Shown one piece after another: positions 36,841-47,900 of a stretch of DNA of 64,000 nucleotides (the first letter of the stretch is position 1; each line of letters starts with the position of its first letter). The notes below the pieces were generated by a model that was given only the letters and a program-made list of their open reading frames with translations, was not told the origin of the DNA and ran no database searches. Both the position numbers and the translations under genes were made by a program. Source of the stretch: Pardosa pseudoannulata (taxonomy: Eukaryota; Arthropoda; Arachnida; Araneae; Lycosidae); contig CM063500.1 in the NCBI GenBank assembly GCA_032207245.1, positions 61,639,051 through 61,703,050 on the forward strand, given 5' to 3'.

Positions 36841-37410
36841 TTAACCCCTTTCACTAAAATGACGAGTCTAGCTCGTCATTAGTTTTTCATTCCATACCGC
36901 ACAAGGACGAGCTACACTCGTCATGCGATTAAAGTCCCTGTTAAATATGATGATTTAGTTTAAAATTTCTAGTGTACTGAATTTGGCAACACTTTTATCA
37001 CTTGTGAAAATCACAGGTCACTATTGCATATTGTTTACTTAGAATTTCTTGGTACAAGTCATTGCCAAATTAATGAGTCAGAATAAAAGAAAACCTAAGA
37101 AATGCCGTGTGTGTTACAAGAATCAAATTAAAAGTGAGACTACTTGGCGATGTAAACAATTAAGAATTCCTTTGCACTTTGTTTTGAAAAGTACCACTAG
37201 CTTGAAGACTATTATCTGTATACCTTATTAATGTTTTGCTTTGATATTTTCTTAATTTTACTGTTTCTGATATTATTTAACACTATGTAAAAAGTGGATT
37301 TTAATTAAGAATATGTAAGAATTGTAAAATGAAACAAGTTTTTTAAATAAAAATTAAATGGTTATTTCATGCACAGTTTTTCATTATTAAGTCATACCGG
37401 AAGGGTTTAA
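36841..37410 (+). mobile_element. Short piggyBac-like element inserted in a SINE
   Basis: A 570-bp element with TTAA at both ends (36841-36844 and 37407-37410). The tips are TTAACCCCTTTC and inverted TTAAACCCTTCC. Near the left end are palindromes GACGAGTCTAGCTCGTC (36861-36877) and GACGAGCTACACTCGTC (36906-36922). It retains the 3' end of a transposase gene. Clean TTAA duplication inside a known host sequence proves the piggyBac-type target choice. Confidence 0.93.
37049..37231 (+). pseudogene. piggyBac transposase C-terminal zinc-binding remnant
   Basis: The frame contains KPKKCRVCYKNQIKSETTW followed by RCKQLRIPLHF. It parallels the C-terminal cysteine-rich domain of the larger relic at 37938-41336 (CKVCAKHKK...TWECKKCKVTLH). 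One Cys of the C-x2-C pair is replaced (CKQL), and after LHF a frameshift has lost the expected CFEKYHT ending. The catalytic core is deleted, so no function remains. Confidence 0.8.
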
Positions 37411-37514
37411 AGACCATTCAGAACGGCCACGAACATCAATCCCAACAGCGGGATTCGAACCCACCAACTCCAGTACCGAGAAGCAAACTCTCTACCATTC
37501 GGGCATCGTTCGGC

Positions 37515-37937
37515 TTGGGTTTGAGACGGAAGCTAATTTTGTGCCCAATATAAAATCTTATCAACTTCAAGAATTTCGCTATTTTTTTAAGTTTATGCTA
37601 TTTTTCTTAAGATTGATTTCGTTAGCCTCACTCGATAAATGCCTTCAGCTGACTGTACTTGAAAAATAAAATATTTTATGGGTTTATTTTATTAACCCAG
37701 AATTTTAATTTACCTTTTTATCAAATTTAAAGCTTGAATAAAAAATTAATATTTTTTTTAATTTATGTTGACAGAACCTGTTGTGTAGCATATCTGACGA
37801 AGGCAATATCAACATAAGTGTAGCCGTGCGGGGGGGGGGGCTCAATTCCTGGAAACTCCAGGATGTCGTGCAGTATTATATTAAATCATAGTTTTATATT
37901 GTTACTTAATGTACATTAGGGTCCTATATAAACCTCC
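37515..37937. other. Unassigned AT-rich DNA
   Basis: A run of ten G's at about 37830 is the only notable item. Confidence 0.4.
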
Positions 37938-37967
37938 TTAACCCTTTGCCTGCAAACAACGTATGGG

Positions 37968-38911
37968 TTGGTTGGTTGGTTGGAGTTTTACGGCGCAAGG
38001 TCCTGTTTAGGACATAAGCGCCAAGCACAAGGTGTATTCATAAAAACAAGACCAACTGATAAAAGAGCCCTAGCCTAATAACAAGGTAAAACCGTACCAG
38101 TTTAATAAAGCTATAAAACCGTCTGCAAAGTAAAAACTCAATTACACCAGATAGGTGTGTAAAAGGTAAAAAGATGAAACATTAAAAAGCTAAAAACACA
38201 ATAAATTTTAATTAAAAGATGTAAAAAATACTAAAACACTTAATAGAAAAAAGTTAAATAGACCAAAATAAGCCTATAAAACGTAAAAAAGATAAAAGAC
38301 AGGGATGCGGGGGTTCACCTAGTAACTCCGTTAAGGTAGGATGCCTAGTACTAAAAAATAAGACATACGCAGGCTGCAACTGACTACAAGATGTAAGTAA
38401 ATGTAAAATTGTGAGTGGGGCCTGACAGAAAGAACATCGGGGTTTGGGGTCATTAGAAAGATAGTAATTATGTGTGAGACGAGTGTGCCCAATACGCAAA
38501 CGAGTTATTAAAACGTCGTGCTTACGACTAACATTAACCGGGAAAGATCGAATGTCCTCAGTAATGTTGTGTAGCTTATTGCGGACACACAAGTCCCACT
38601 CGTTCTTCCACACAATATGCAGCTGGTGTTTAATTTCACACTTCAAGTCAGAAAGGGGTATTTTCGATGACATTAAAGTACTGGCATTCTTCGCTGCATC
38701 ATCCGCAAGCTCGTTCCCGAGGATCCCCGCATGCGCTGGAACCCAGCAGAATAAGACTGTAAAGCCCCGTTTATATAGTGAGGTATACAACTTCTGTATT
38801 TCATTGATAACAGGGTGCAGCGTCTCATCCGAGTTCAGAGAATCTAGTACACTGATTGAGTCTATGCATATTATAAAGTGCCGGTTCTTCCTGTGCGAAA
38901 TGTGCTTTAGA
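37968..38911 (-). mobile_element. 5'-truncated Jockey-like LINE, copy 2, nested in piggyBac
   Basis: Flanks AAACAACGTATGGG at 37954-37967 and 38912-38925 are a perfect 14-bp target duplication. The minus strand carries the end of ORF2, a 3' UTR (GGACCTTGCGCCGTAAAACT) and a tail of CCAACCAACCAACC. Copy 1 (33358-33931) is nearly identical where they overlap. Confidence 0.95.
38254..38911 (-). pseudogene. Jockey ORF2 fragment: RNase H plus zinc knuckle
   Basis: About 219 uninterrupted codons from the truncation point (LKHISHRKNRHFII) to a stop at 38254. RNase H motifs are visible: CIDSISVLDSL (catalytic Asp region) and PAHAGILGNELADDAA (HxGxxGNExAD signature). Then come a helical linker, TRLRIGHTRLTHNYYLSND and the zinc knuckle CSFCQAPLTILHLLTSC. 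The apparent Met start further upstream (39018) lies in the piggyBac 5' region and is fortuitous. The fragment lacks endonuclease and RT, so it is inactive, but the open frame indicates a young insertion. Confidence 0.9.
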
Positions 38912-39189
38912 AAACAACGTATGGGAGACGTGATCGTACTGCTGTGCCTAAAATAAGAACCTCGTATCACACACGTGATGATTTTTCTGGCCAAAAGTGA
39001 AAAGCTCGTATCGGACATGTTATTGTTTTTAGGCGATAAAGTTTTTGATTTTGCGTTATTGTTTGTTACAGTTGCAATATAAGAGTTGGTCGTTTATTCT
39101 TAGGCGTCATTGCAATAGAGTATTATATGCAATAAATAATTAACTGTTGGTGCTTAAAAATTCTTAAAAAAATCTGAAAATTTAACCTA

Positions 39190-40852
39190 ATGGCAAAAAG
39201 GAAAATGGATACTAATAACGGTACTGGAAAATGTCCTGATTACACCTCAGAAAGTGAAACGGATACCGATCAGATACATCTGAAGATAGCATTGTAGTTT
39301 GTCCTGTAAAAAGTGTGCAAAATTTAGTTAGTGATGAAAGTGATACTAATAAAGAAGAAAATATCAGGAGTCGGTTATCAGAACAATGGATTTGGCAATC
39401 AAAAAATAATCAACTGAAGATATGGAAGTATACAGAAACTCCAGGCATAAAAGTAACGTCTACAGGTGAGTTAAATGAAAACAGTGGAAAGTTAAACTTT
39501 TTTATGCAATATTTGACAAAAAATTTGGGAAATTGTTGTAACTGAAACAAATTGCTATGCAGAGTAATGTATAAGCGATGAAAGGAAAAGAAAAATCGAC
39601 GAGATTTGGGTTCCTGTAAATTGTGATCAGATGAAAGTGTACTTTGCCTTGTGTATCATAATGACACAAGTTAGGAAACCAAATATTCAAATGAATATAT
39701 CTAAAAGAGCGGTTGTTGAAACACCGATATTCCGGAAGACTATGCCCTAAACTAGATTTTTACAAATTACTAGGTTTTTGCATTTTGTAAATAATACAAG
39801 TGACCATTATGATAGAATAAGCAAAATAAAACCTATTACAACTTTTTTGAATCAAAAATGCGAAGTATATATTATAGATGAGGATATCGCTATCGACGAA
39901 TTCCTAATGAAATTTAAGGGACGTTTATCATATAAATAGTATAATCCGTCCAAAAGAGCCAGATCTGGCATAAAATTGTATAAATTGTGTGAATCGGCAT
40001 CGGGTTATTTTAAAATATATACCGGAAACGACAAAATAAACCCTGAAGATAGCGCATCTGAAAATGTTGTCATGGAATTAATCAGCTCAGTATTACATAT
40101 AGGACAAATTCTATACCTAGACAACTGGTATTTTTCACCAAAATTACTTTTGCGATTAATTAAAAATAAAATGAATGCAATAGGAACAGTACGCTCTAAT
40201 AGAAAAAAATATACCCATTGATTGAATGAAAAAAACTTACAAAAGGTGAATGCGAAATGAGATCTAGTAATGGCATTTCGCCTTAAAGTGAAAAGATAAG
40301 CGAGATGTTCATGTCTTGTCCACAAAACATGAGAAAATAGAAGTATCTGATGGAAGAAAACCTGACATTTTGAAACCAACATGTATAATTGATTACAATA
40401 CGGGCATGGCTGTCGTTGATCGCCAAGATCAAATGTTAGTTTGTTACCCCATTATGAGGAAACACATAAAAGGATACAGAAAAATTTGTTTTTACATATT
40501 CGACATGGCACTTTATAACACTAACATTTTGTACAAGAAAATACATAAAGAAAAACTTATGCTGAGTATAGAGTAGACATAGCCGAATTAGTACTGAAAA
40601 CTGCACAATCAAACTATAACAGGACAGGACAGATACCCACTAGAGATAAGCCAGAGAGACTGCAAGGAAGAAATTGGAGACATTTTCCTAAATATTAATC
40701 CCACACCATCAAAACAAAAACAAGCCAGGACTTGCAAAGTTTGCGCAAAGCATAAGAAGCACAGTGAAGCAACGTGGGAATGCAAAAAGTGTAAAGTTAC
40801 CCTACATGTTCCTGATTGTTTCGAGAAATATCACACACTGGAAAATTTTTAA
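39190..40852 (+). pseudogene. piggyBac-like transposase, frameshifted and stopped
   Basis: The frame opens MAKRKMDTNNGTGKCPD at 39190 with an acidic N-terminus. Recognisable blocks follow: FYKLLGFLHFVNNTSDHYD, then IAIDEFLMKFKGRLSYK (first catalytic Asp region, a stop just after SYK), then YNPSKRARSGIKLYKLCES, then GQILYLDNWYFSPKLL (second Asp), then CIIDYNTGMAVVDRQDQML (third Asp region), and finally RTCKVCAKHKKHSEATW with CKKCKVTLHVPDCFEKYHT, a C-terminal cysteine-rich DNA-binding domain. Several frameshifts and at least two in-frame stops interrupt it. Total length matches a normal 550-600 residue transposase. In life it would cut and paste at TTAA; this copy cannot. Confidence 0.92.
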
Positions 40853-41419
40853 TTTCCTGTCATTGGTTTAAAATGCTAGTAATTAAACAATACCCCTTAC
40901 AAAATTTTGACTAATATTATACATTATTCACTTATAGGTTATTCACATAATAAATTCTACAGAGAAAATATTTAAACGACTGAAAATTTTTACTTTTGTT
41001 ATATAACCAAAAAAAACAGAAATATGTGAAATAAAAACATTAATAATTTTTTTAATAAAAGGGAAATGAAATATAATTATCAAATTCTGTGGTTTTATTA
41101 AATAGTAAATGCCCGTCATGAAACTGCTTCTGGTCACGAAGCATAAGCAAAGCTTTCATCGAAAGTGGCTCACACAATAGTCGCTCGATTCATAAGGCAA
41201 GAGGTATGTTACAAAGCAATGCAATTGCTAAATAAAACTTTTTCTCAAATGGTACAAAATTATTGAGATGAGGCAGAACTAAATAGTAGTTTTCGAACAC
41301 ATTAGATTACGTTATACTTGGATGGAAAGGGATTAATATGGAGAAATATCTAAACAAATGTAAATTAATAAATTGATACAGTTCTACTTCGGATCTTTTA
41401 AGTCTAATACGTAACTAAG

Positions 41420-42370
41420 AAAAATAAAATAATTTCATGATCTCATTCCCTATATAAATAATAGCTTAAGTTATCTGTCTGGCTGTACTCGCATTTATGA
41501 AACGTTTGGACCTGGAATGGATAGAGGCATCCATATTGGATTCTTAAGTTAGGGTTAAAATATTCAAAGCGAGTAAAGTATATCTTCTCCTAAACTATCG
41601 ATTCGATTCTAAAATAAATTGGTATAAATATGCTTCACTCCACAAAAAAAAAAAAAAAAGACTGTCGTCTAGAAAACATTCGAAATCCACCCCTTTCCCC
41701 CCTTTTCAATCGTTTATTTCAAGCCTTATTTTTCCCCGGTTAAGAGAAGGCTATTAAATTTATCCATTTATTACAGAATAAATAGGTAAAAATAACATTT
41801 TTTAGCATATGACGTCATTCCTTTAACCATCTCATTTAATCATTTCTTACTTTAAATTATTTAAATATCGTCTGAATGTTTTCATATGTTTTATCACTCA
41901 ACTTAGATATGACGTAAACAATTTTCTTTTATATTTGTCTTAAATAATAGATTAGGTACATATGTGCTAATTTTAAATTTTATCATCGATTATTTTTTGT
42001 TGCAATGAAAATTTTATCACCGGTATTAACAGCAAATTCTATCTACCTCCAGGGTGTATTTGAAATGATAGTTTCATTCCTTTACTTCCATTAATTACTG
42101 TGGCAAAAGAAAATTGGAAAAACTTAACGGTAATTTCCATATAACTATAAAAACTTTCAATTATCTTTGTAAATGAATTCAACGCGATTCTGAACTGCAT
42201 TCACAGTATCGGGAGACTTTAGAAGAGTATGAAGATAAATTATTGAGCGTGTCCCAGATAATTCTCAGCCAAACAAACCATTTTTGTTAACTGCCTCATA
42301 GGGTACTTTTAAATTCGGGAAAATTATAAATTTTATTGATCGCGTCATATGACGGGCTATATATTAGTTT
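41420..42370 (+). repeat. Dispersed 1-kb repeat, copy 2
   Basis: Collinear with 14740-15720, from the GGAATGGATAGAGGCATCCA block to the GTCATATGACGGGCTATATA end. A roughly 95-bp stretch at 41581-41675, containing an A17 run, is absent from copy 1. The middle (42048-42245) also differs. The left portion begins about 80 bp after the piggyBac element. Confidence 0.75.
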
Positions 42371-42400
42371 TTTTTTTTTTATAGGAAAATTATTAACTTG

Positions 42401-43002
42401 TTAACCCCTTAACTGCCCCACTTGTGTGTGTGTACACACACACACACGTCATGTCTAAAAAGAGGGGGCGGTCGGAAAATTAAGAGAGTTGTGAACAATT
42501 TAAAAGGGAACTCTTTCGTAACAACAAAATAAATGAAAAAACCACGCTCGCTTAATCCTTTAGGATCATCCGGTCAAGCGGAAAGATATTTGAAGGATTT
42601 GATGAGTATGAAAACCTATAATTGTCAGTTGGCGCGTAGGCATACAGCTGTCAACACACCACGCATGGCTCCACCACAAATAAATGAAAATGGCGCAAGT
42701 TACGCCTTGAATAAGAAACTATATTAAATAAATAGATGGTTTACCAAGAGAGACTTTCGTCCATTCGCCTTAACACTGGATTACGACATATGTGTGTATG
42801 CTTTGCACAGTTAATGTGTTAACTGCCTCTTGCGTACGCATATACCACTTATGCTTTAAATGTTATATAAGAAAATGTACTTAAATGACAAACTTTAAAT
42901 GACTAAGAAATACACAACAAGAAGGCGGATGTATACGACCAAAAATGTAAAGCATCGACTGCGAAGGACGTATATATACGTCAGCGGCAGTTAAAGGGTT
43001 AA
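42401..43002 (+). mobile_element. Short TTAA-flanked piggyBac-like element
   Basis: The ends are TTAACCCCTTAACTGCC and inverted TTAACCCTTTAACTGCC, with TTAA at 42401-42404 and 42999-43002. A TGTGTGTGTACACACACA palindrome (from 42424) lies just inside the left end and ACGTATATATACGT (42968-42981) inside the right end. An open frame at 42533-42727 (MKKPRSLNPLGSSGQAERYL) is not recognisable and may be a remnant of the deleted transposase or a captured piece. Confidence 0.85.
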
Positions 43003-43528
43003 AAATGGATATTTAAAATACTTAGTTATAAATCCGAATTTACTTACCTAAAGAGGAATCAAACTTCAGAAACTTCATATTTTCTAGAACAATAACCAGA
43101 AGGATGAATGTACCAGATTCTTGCTCTTAAAAATCTCCATAACATTCAACATGGAAAACAGAAAAAATTAAAGTATCAAATATAAGTTATTTAAAATATG
43201 CATATTTTAATAGAATAATTTAATATCAATATAATATCTATTTAAATAGAATGAAAGAATACATTTTGGGGCAACTGAAAATACCGAACTAAGTTTAATC
43301 ACATTTTTATAGAATTATATTAGTGTATCCGAGAGTGCTAAGAGACACAAAAATATAAATTTCTATAAACACATTAAAAATAAAATTCATCTAAGTCGCA
43401 TTGTAAAAAGTTATTTCCCCAATTCATTAAATGTTTACATTCATAGTGGTACCTACTCCTAAAAACATTTAAAATCCAAGCAAACAATACTAGTCCGATT
43501 TTCAGTCGGGCTATTTTTCCCCCGTTTA
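43003..43528. other. Unassigned AT-rich DNA
   Basis: This lies between the TTAA element and the left tip of the satellite-bearing element. No gene. Confidence 0.4.
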
Positions 43529-44998
43529 CATTTGATGTTTGTTTAGAACAGTTACACTATGAGTATTACCTGCATTTTATTAGAAAATATTTGCATTTAT
43601 TGAGAAATTGTATTTTAACGAACACGTAACCCTTTAACGTGCACGCTCGAGTTAACTCGAGAGTGCTAAACTGGCTAAACTGTGCACACTCGAGATAATT
43701 CGAGTGGCGTTGTACTTAATGTTGTTATAATTTTTCACATTCGTACGCAATAGAGAATTGAAAATAATGTGAAAGAAAAAAAATCTTACTGATATTTATC
43801 ATTTACACGGGATTGTAAGCCATAACACTTATCCAAGTATAAAATATATTTTTTTCCTACTTATCACTTACTACTTATCTCTTCCTTGTTTATATTTCGG
43901 TACAGATGCGATATTTACGCTCCGGCTTTTGTCGCCAAATTTGGCGGCTTTTCCGAGCGTTTTGCCGGGCAATGTCTCTTTAGCTTTTACTACCCTGACA
44001 TTGGAGTTTTGTGGTGGTAACCCTGGTTCGTTCTTTAAGCCCCATTGGTGCACGTGGCCACCCGGGGCCTTTTTCAATAATTTCTCTGTATTTTTCTAAT
44101 TATACACATTATTCATTCTCTATATTTTTCTAATTATACTGGATTTATGTAGTTCGGAAGTGCTCACGGGTTAATTGCACCTTTTTTTTTTTTTTTTTAA
44201 ATCTTTTTAGTTAGTATATGTCGTTGTGTCTATATTTCTACCTTCATATCTCTACCTTGTTTCGAAATATATCACACAAAAGGAAATTGATTAATTTTAA
44301 GAATACTAGTATTGTTATTACTTACGTTTTAAAATAACAAATAAGTATTTTTATTGATAATGTTTATTCTGAAATGGGAATTCGAAAAGAAAGATAAAAG
44401 TCGATGAGCATGTAATTTTACAATATTCCATTATTTTCTGCAATGTTATCAAAATCCAAAACTGCAATAAAAATTGCTTATTTTTGTGTTTTTGTAATTC
44501 TCTTGGCAAGACAACGTTCTAAATTGTATTTTTTACATTAAAAAATTGATTTTTTTTTTGCCGGCCTTTTGCAAAAAAATTGTACATTAAAATGTTTACC
44601 TAATTCATTAAACGCTTACATGTATGGCGGTTAATGTGCGGTCAAATAGTCGTGTAGACAGTGTTAACAGGTTGGGGCACTAAACATGAGTTCACATGCA
44701 TTTAGAATATGACATCACAAATGTATCCTAATATTAAATGCGGGCAGAATTCGAATCCAACAAGGAACATAAAAATGGAAGAAAAAAAATTATAAACCTT
44801 ACATTACTCCAATAGCAAATTAAATTTCAACTATATATTTAGATGGCTTTAGCAGAAAAATCTAGTTTAACTGCATGAATCAAGACAGATTAACGATCAA
44901 TGTTATGTTAGTGCACGTCACATGAATATATATTTACATCAATGTCTGAAATTGCATCTGTCTTCAGACGAAGCAAAGTGACACACATACATAAATAA
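43529..44998 (+). repeat. Left inverted arm of the satellite element
   Basis: It corresponds to the minus strand of 52403-53061. It lacks about 150 bp present in the right arm (next to TTATTGAGAAAT) and contains an extra block, 43626 to about 44588, not found in the right arm. Core arm length without the extra block is about 510 bp. Divergence from the other arm is moderate, with scattered substitutions and indels. Confidence 0.85.
43626..44588 (+). mobile_element. piggyBac-like insertion in the left arm
   Basis: It starts (G)TAACCCTTTAACGTGCACGC, where the right arm has TTTTAACA, an ancestral TTAA target. Palindromes CTCGAGTTAACTCGAG (43646-43661) and CTCGAGATAATTCGAG (43689-43704) lie near the left end. 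One plausible right tip is CACGGGTTAA at 44174. However, 44258-44290 reads PCFEIYHTKGN and a stop, like the end of a piggyBac transposase, so the insertion may extend to about 44588 or be composite. A minus-strand frame at 43871-44077 (MKKAPGGHVHQWGL) is unrecognised. Confidence 0.65.
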
Positions 44999-44999
44999 T

Positions 45000-47900
45000 A
45001 AATTGAACAAATCATTTATTTTAAATTGGCTGGAAGGCCAATTGCCCTGTAGAAATGTCAATACAACTACCCTAACAGATAATGTGTGAGCAGTAAAAAT
45101 GATGAAACATTTTTTTAATAGCACGGCATTCCAACAGTCTTCTAGTAATACCAGGTGACAAAAATATTGACAGCTAGTGCAGGGTAAACGCATTTAAATA
45201 CACAGTCACAAGTGCTACAGCAATTACATTTCGAGAATAGATTTCCTTCAATTTGCCAGTAGGAAGACTTGCAATACTAAGAAGCTATTTCGAATATCCT
45301 AACAATTAATGTGGTTGTACTGACTATGAGCACAGTTATTTTTAGAATAATCTCGCATTGCAACTGCCTTCTAATAGTAGAGAATGACATAAAATTATCG
45401 TTTCTGCAGTATAAAAATATTTAAAGAAACCAGCACAAGTGCTACAGAAATTATATTTAGAGCATAGATTTGCTTGAATTGATCGGGAAGACCACTTGCA
45501 ATGCATGGAAGCCAATACGACTGCCCTAACATTTAATGTGGTTGCACTGACTATGAGCACAGTTATTTTTAGAATAATCTCGCATTGCAACTGCCTTCTA
45601 ATAATACAGGGTGACATAAAATTACCATTCCTGCAGTGTAAAATTATCTAAATAAACCAGCACAAGTAAAATTATTTAAATAAACCAGCACAAGTGCTAC
45701 AGAAATTATATTTAGAGCATAGATTTGCTTGAATTGATCGGGAAGACCACTTGCAATGCATGGAAGCCAATACGACTGCCCTAACATTTAATGTGGTTGC
45801 ACTGACTATGAGCACAGTTATTTTTAGAATAATCTCGCATTGCAACTGCCTTCTAATAATACAGGGTGACATAAAATTACCATTCCTGCAGTGTAAAATT
45901 ATCTAAATAAACCAGCACAAGTAAAATTATTTAAATAAACCAGCACAAGTGCTACAGAAATTATATTTTGAGCATAGATTTGCTTGAATTGATCGGGAAG
46001 ACCACTTGCAATGCATGGAAGCCAATACGACTGCCCTAACATTTAATGTGGTTGCACTGACTATGAGCACAGTTATTTTTAGAATAATCTCGCATTGCAA
46101 CTGCCTTCTAATAATACAGGGTGACATAAAATTACCATTCCTGCAGTGTAAAATTATCTAAATAAACCAGCACAAGTAAAATTATTTAAATAAACCAGCA
46201 CAAGTGCTACAGAAATTATATTTTGAGCATAGATTTGCTTGAATTGATCGGGAAGACCACTTGCAATGCATGGAAGCCAATACGACTGCCCTAACATTTA
46301 ATGTGGTTGCACTGACTATGAGCACAGTTATTTTTAGAATAATCTCGCATTGCAACTGCCTTCTAATAATACAGGGTGACATAAAATTACCATTCCTGCA
46401 GTGTAAAATTATCTAAATAAACCAGCACAAGTAAAATTATTTAAATAAACCAGCACAAGTGCTACAGAAATTATATTTTGAGCATAGATTTGCTTGAATT
46501 GATCGGGAAGACCACTTGCAATGCATGAAGCCAATACGACTGCCCTAACATTTAATGTGGTTGCACTGACTATGAGCACAGTTATTTTTAGAATAATCTC
46601 GCATTGCAACTGCCTTCTAATAATACAGGGTGACATAAAATTACCATTCCTGCAGTATAAAATTATCTAAATAAACCAGCACAAGTGCTACAGAAATTAT
46701 ATTTAGAGCATAGATTTGCTTGAATTGACCGGGAAGACCACTTGCAATGCATGGAAGCCAATACGACTGCCCTATCATTTAATGTGGTTGCACTGACTAT
46801 GAGCACAGTTATTTTTAGAATAATCTCGCATTGCAACTGCCTTCTAATAATACAGGGTGACATAAAATTATCGTTTCTGCAGTAAAATAAAAAATAAAAT
46901 TATCTAAATAAACCAGCACAAGTGCTACAGAAATTATATTTAGAGCATAGATTTGCTTGAATTGACCGGGAAGACCACTTGCAATGCATGGAAGCCAATA
47001 CGACTGCCCTATCATTTAATGTGGTTGTACTGACTATGAGCACAGGTATTTTTAGAATAATCTCGCATTGCAACTGCCTTCTACTAACACACGGTGACAT
47101 AAAATTATCGTTTCTGCAGTATAAAATACTCAAAATAGACCAGCACAAGTGCCATAGAAATTATATTTCGAGCATAGATGTGCTTGAATTGACCGGGAAG
47201 ACCACTTGCAATGCATGGAAGCCAATACGACTGCCCTATCATTTAATGTGGTTGTACTGACTATGAGCACAGGTATTTTTAGAATAATCTCGCATTGCAA
47301 CTACCTTCTACTAATACAGGGTGACATAAAATTACCATTCCTGCAGTGTAAAATTATCTAAATAAACCAGCACAAGTAAAATTATTTAAATAAACCAGCA
47401 CAAGTGCTACAGAAATTATATTTTGAGCATAGATTTGCTTGAATTGATCGGGAAGACCACTTGCAATGCATGGAAGCCAATACGACTGCCCTAACATTTA
47501 ATGTGGTTGTACTGACTATGAGCACAGTTATTTTTAGAATAATCTCGCATTGCAACTGCCTTCTAATAATACAGGGTGACATAAAATTACCATTCCTGCA
47601 GTGTAAAATTATCTAAATAAACCAGCACAAGTAAAATTATTTAAATAAACCAGCACAAGTGCTACAGAAATTATATTTAGAGCATAGATTTGCTTGAATT
47701 ACCTAGAAGACCAGTTGCAATGCACGGAAGCCAATACGACTGCCCTAACATTTAATGGGGTTGCACTGACTATGAGCACAGTTATTTTTAGAATAATCTC
47801 GCATTGCAACTGCCTTCTACTAATACAGGGTGACATAAAATTATCGTTTCTGCAGTATAAAAATATTTAAATAAACCAGCACAAGTGCTACAGAAATTAT

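Larger units (their letters stand above)
36777..37514 (-). mobile_element. tRNA-derived SINE, family 1, copy 4, split by a piggyBac element
   Basis: The left piece 36777-36844 carries GAGACTGGGACCTACTACTT and the right piece 37411-37514 carries AGCGGGATTCGAACCCACC and CATCGTTCGGC. Joining them across one TTAA restores the order seen in intact copies (GGGACCTACTGCTTAAAGCC). The SINE is therefore the insertion host. Confidence 0.92.
37938..41336 (+). mobile_element. Decayed piggyBac-like transposon with nested Jockey
   Basis: TTAA occurs at 37938-37941 and 41333-41336. The tips are TTAACCCTTTGCC and inverted TTAATCCCTTTCC. The interior has a 554-codon transposase pseudogene. Removing the Jockey insertion and one target-duplication copy leaves about 2.44 kb, a normal size for piggyBac. 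It is the largest and most complete member of this group in the window. Confidence 0.88.

Noticed and set aside
38474..38956. 160-residue plus-strand ORF
   Set aside because: Antisense shadow of the Jockey ORF2 fragment, with no recognisable domain.
38912..39018. N-terminal extension (MSDTSFSLLARKI...) of the Jockey ORF
   Set aside because: It lies outside the LINE, beyond the target duplication, in the 5' region of the host piggyBac element.
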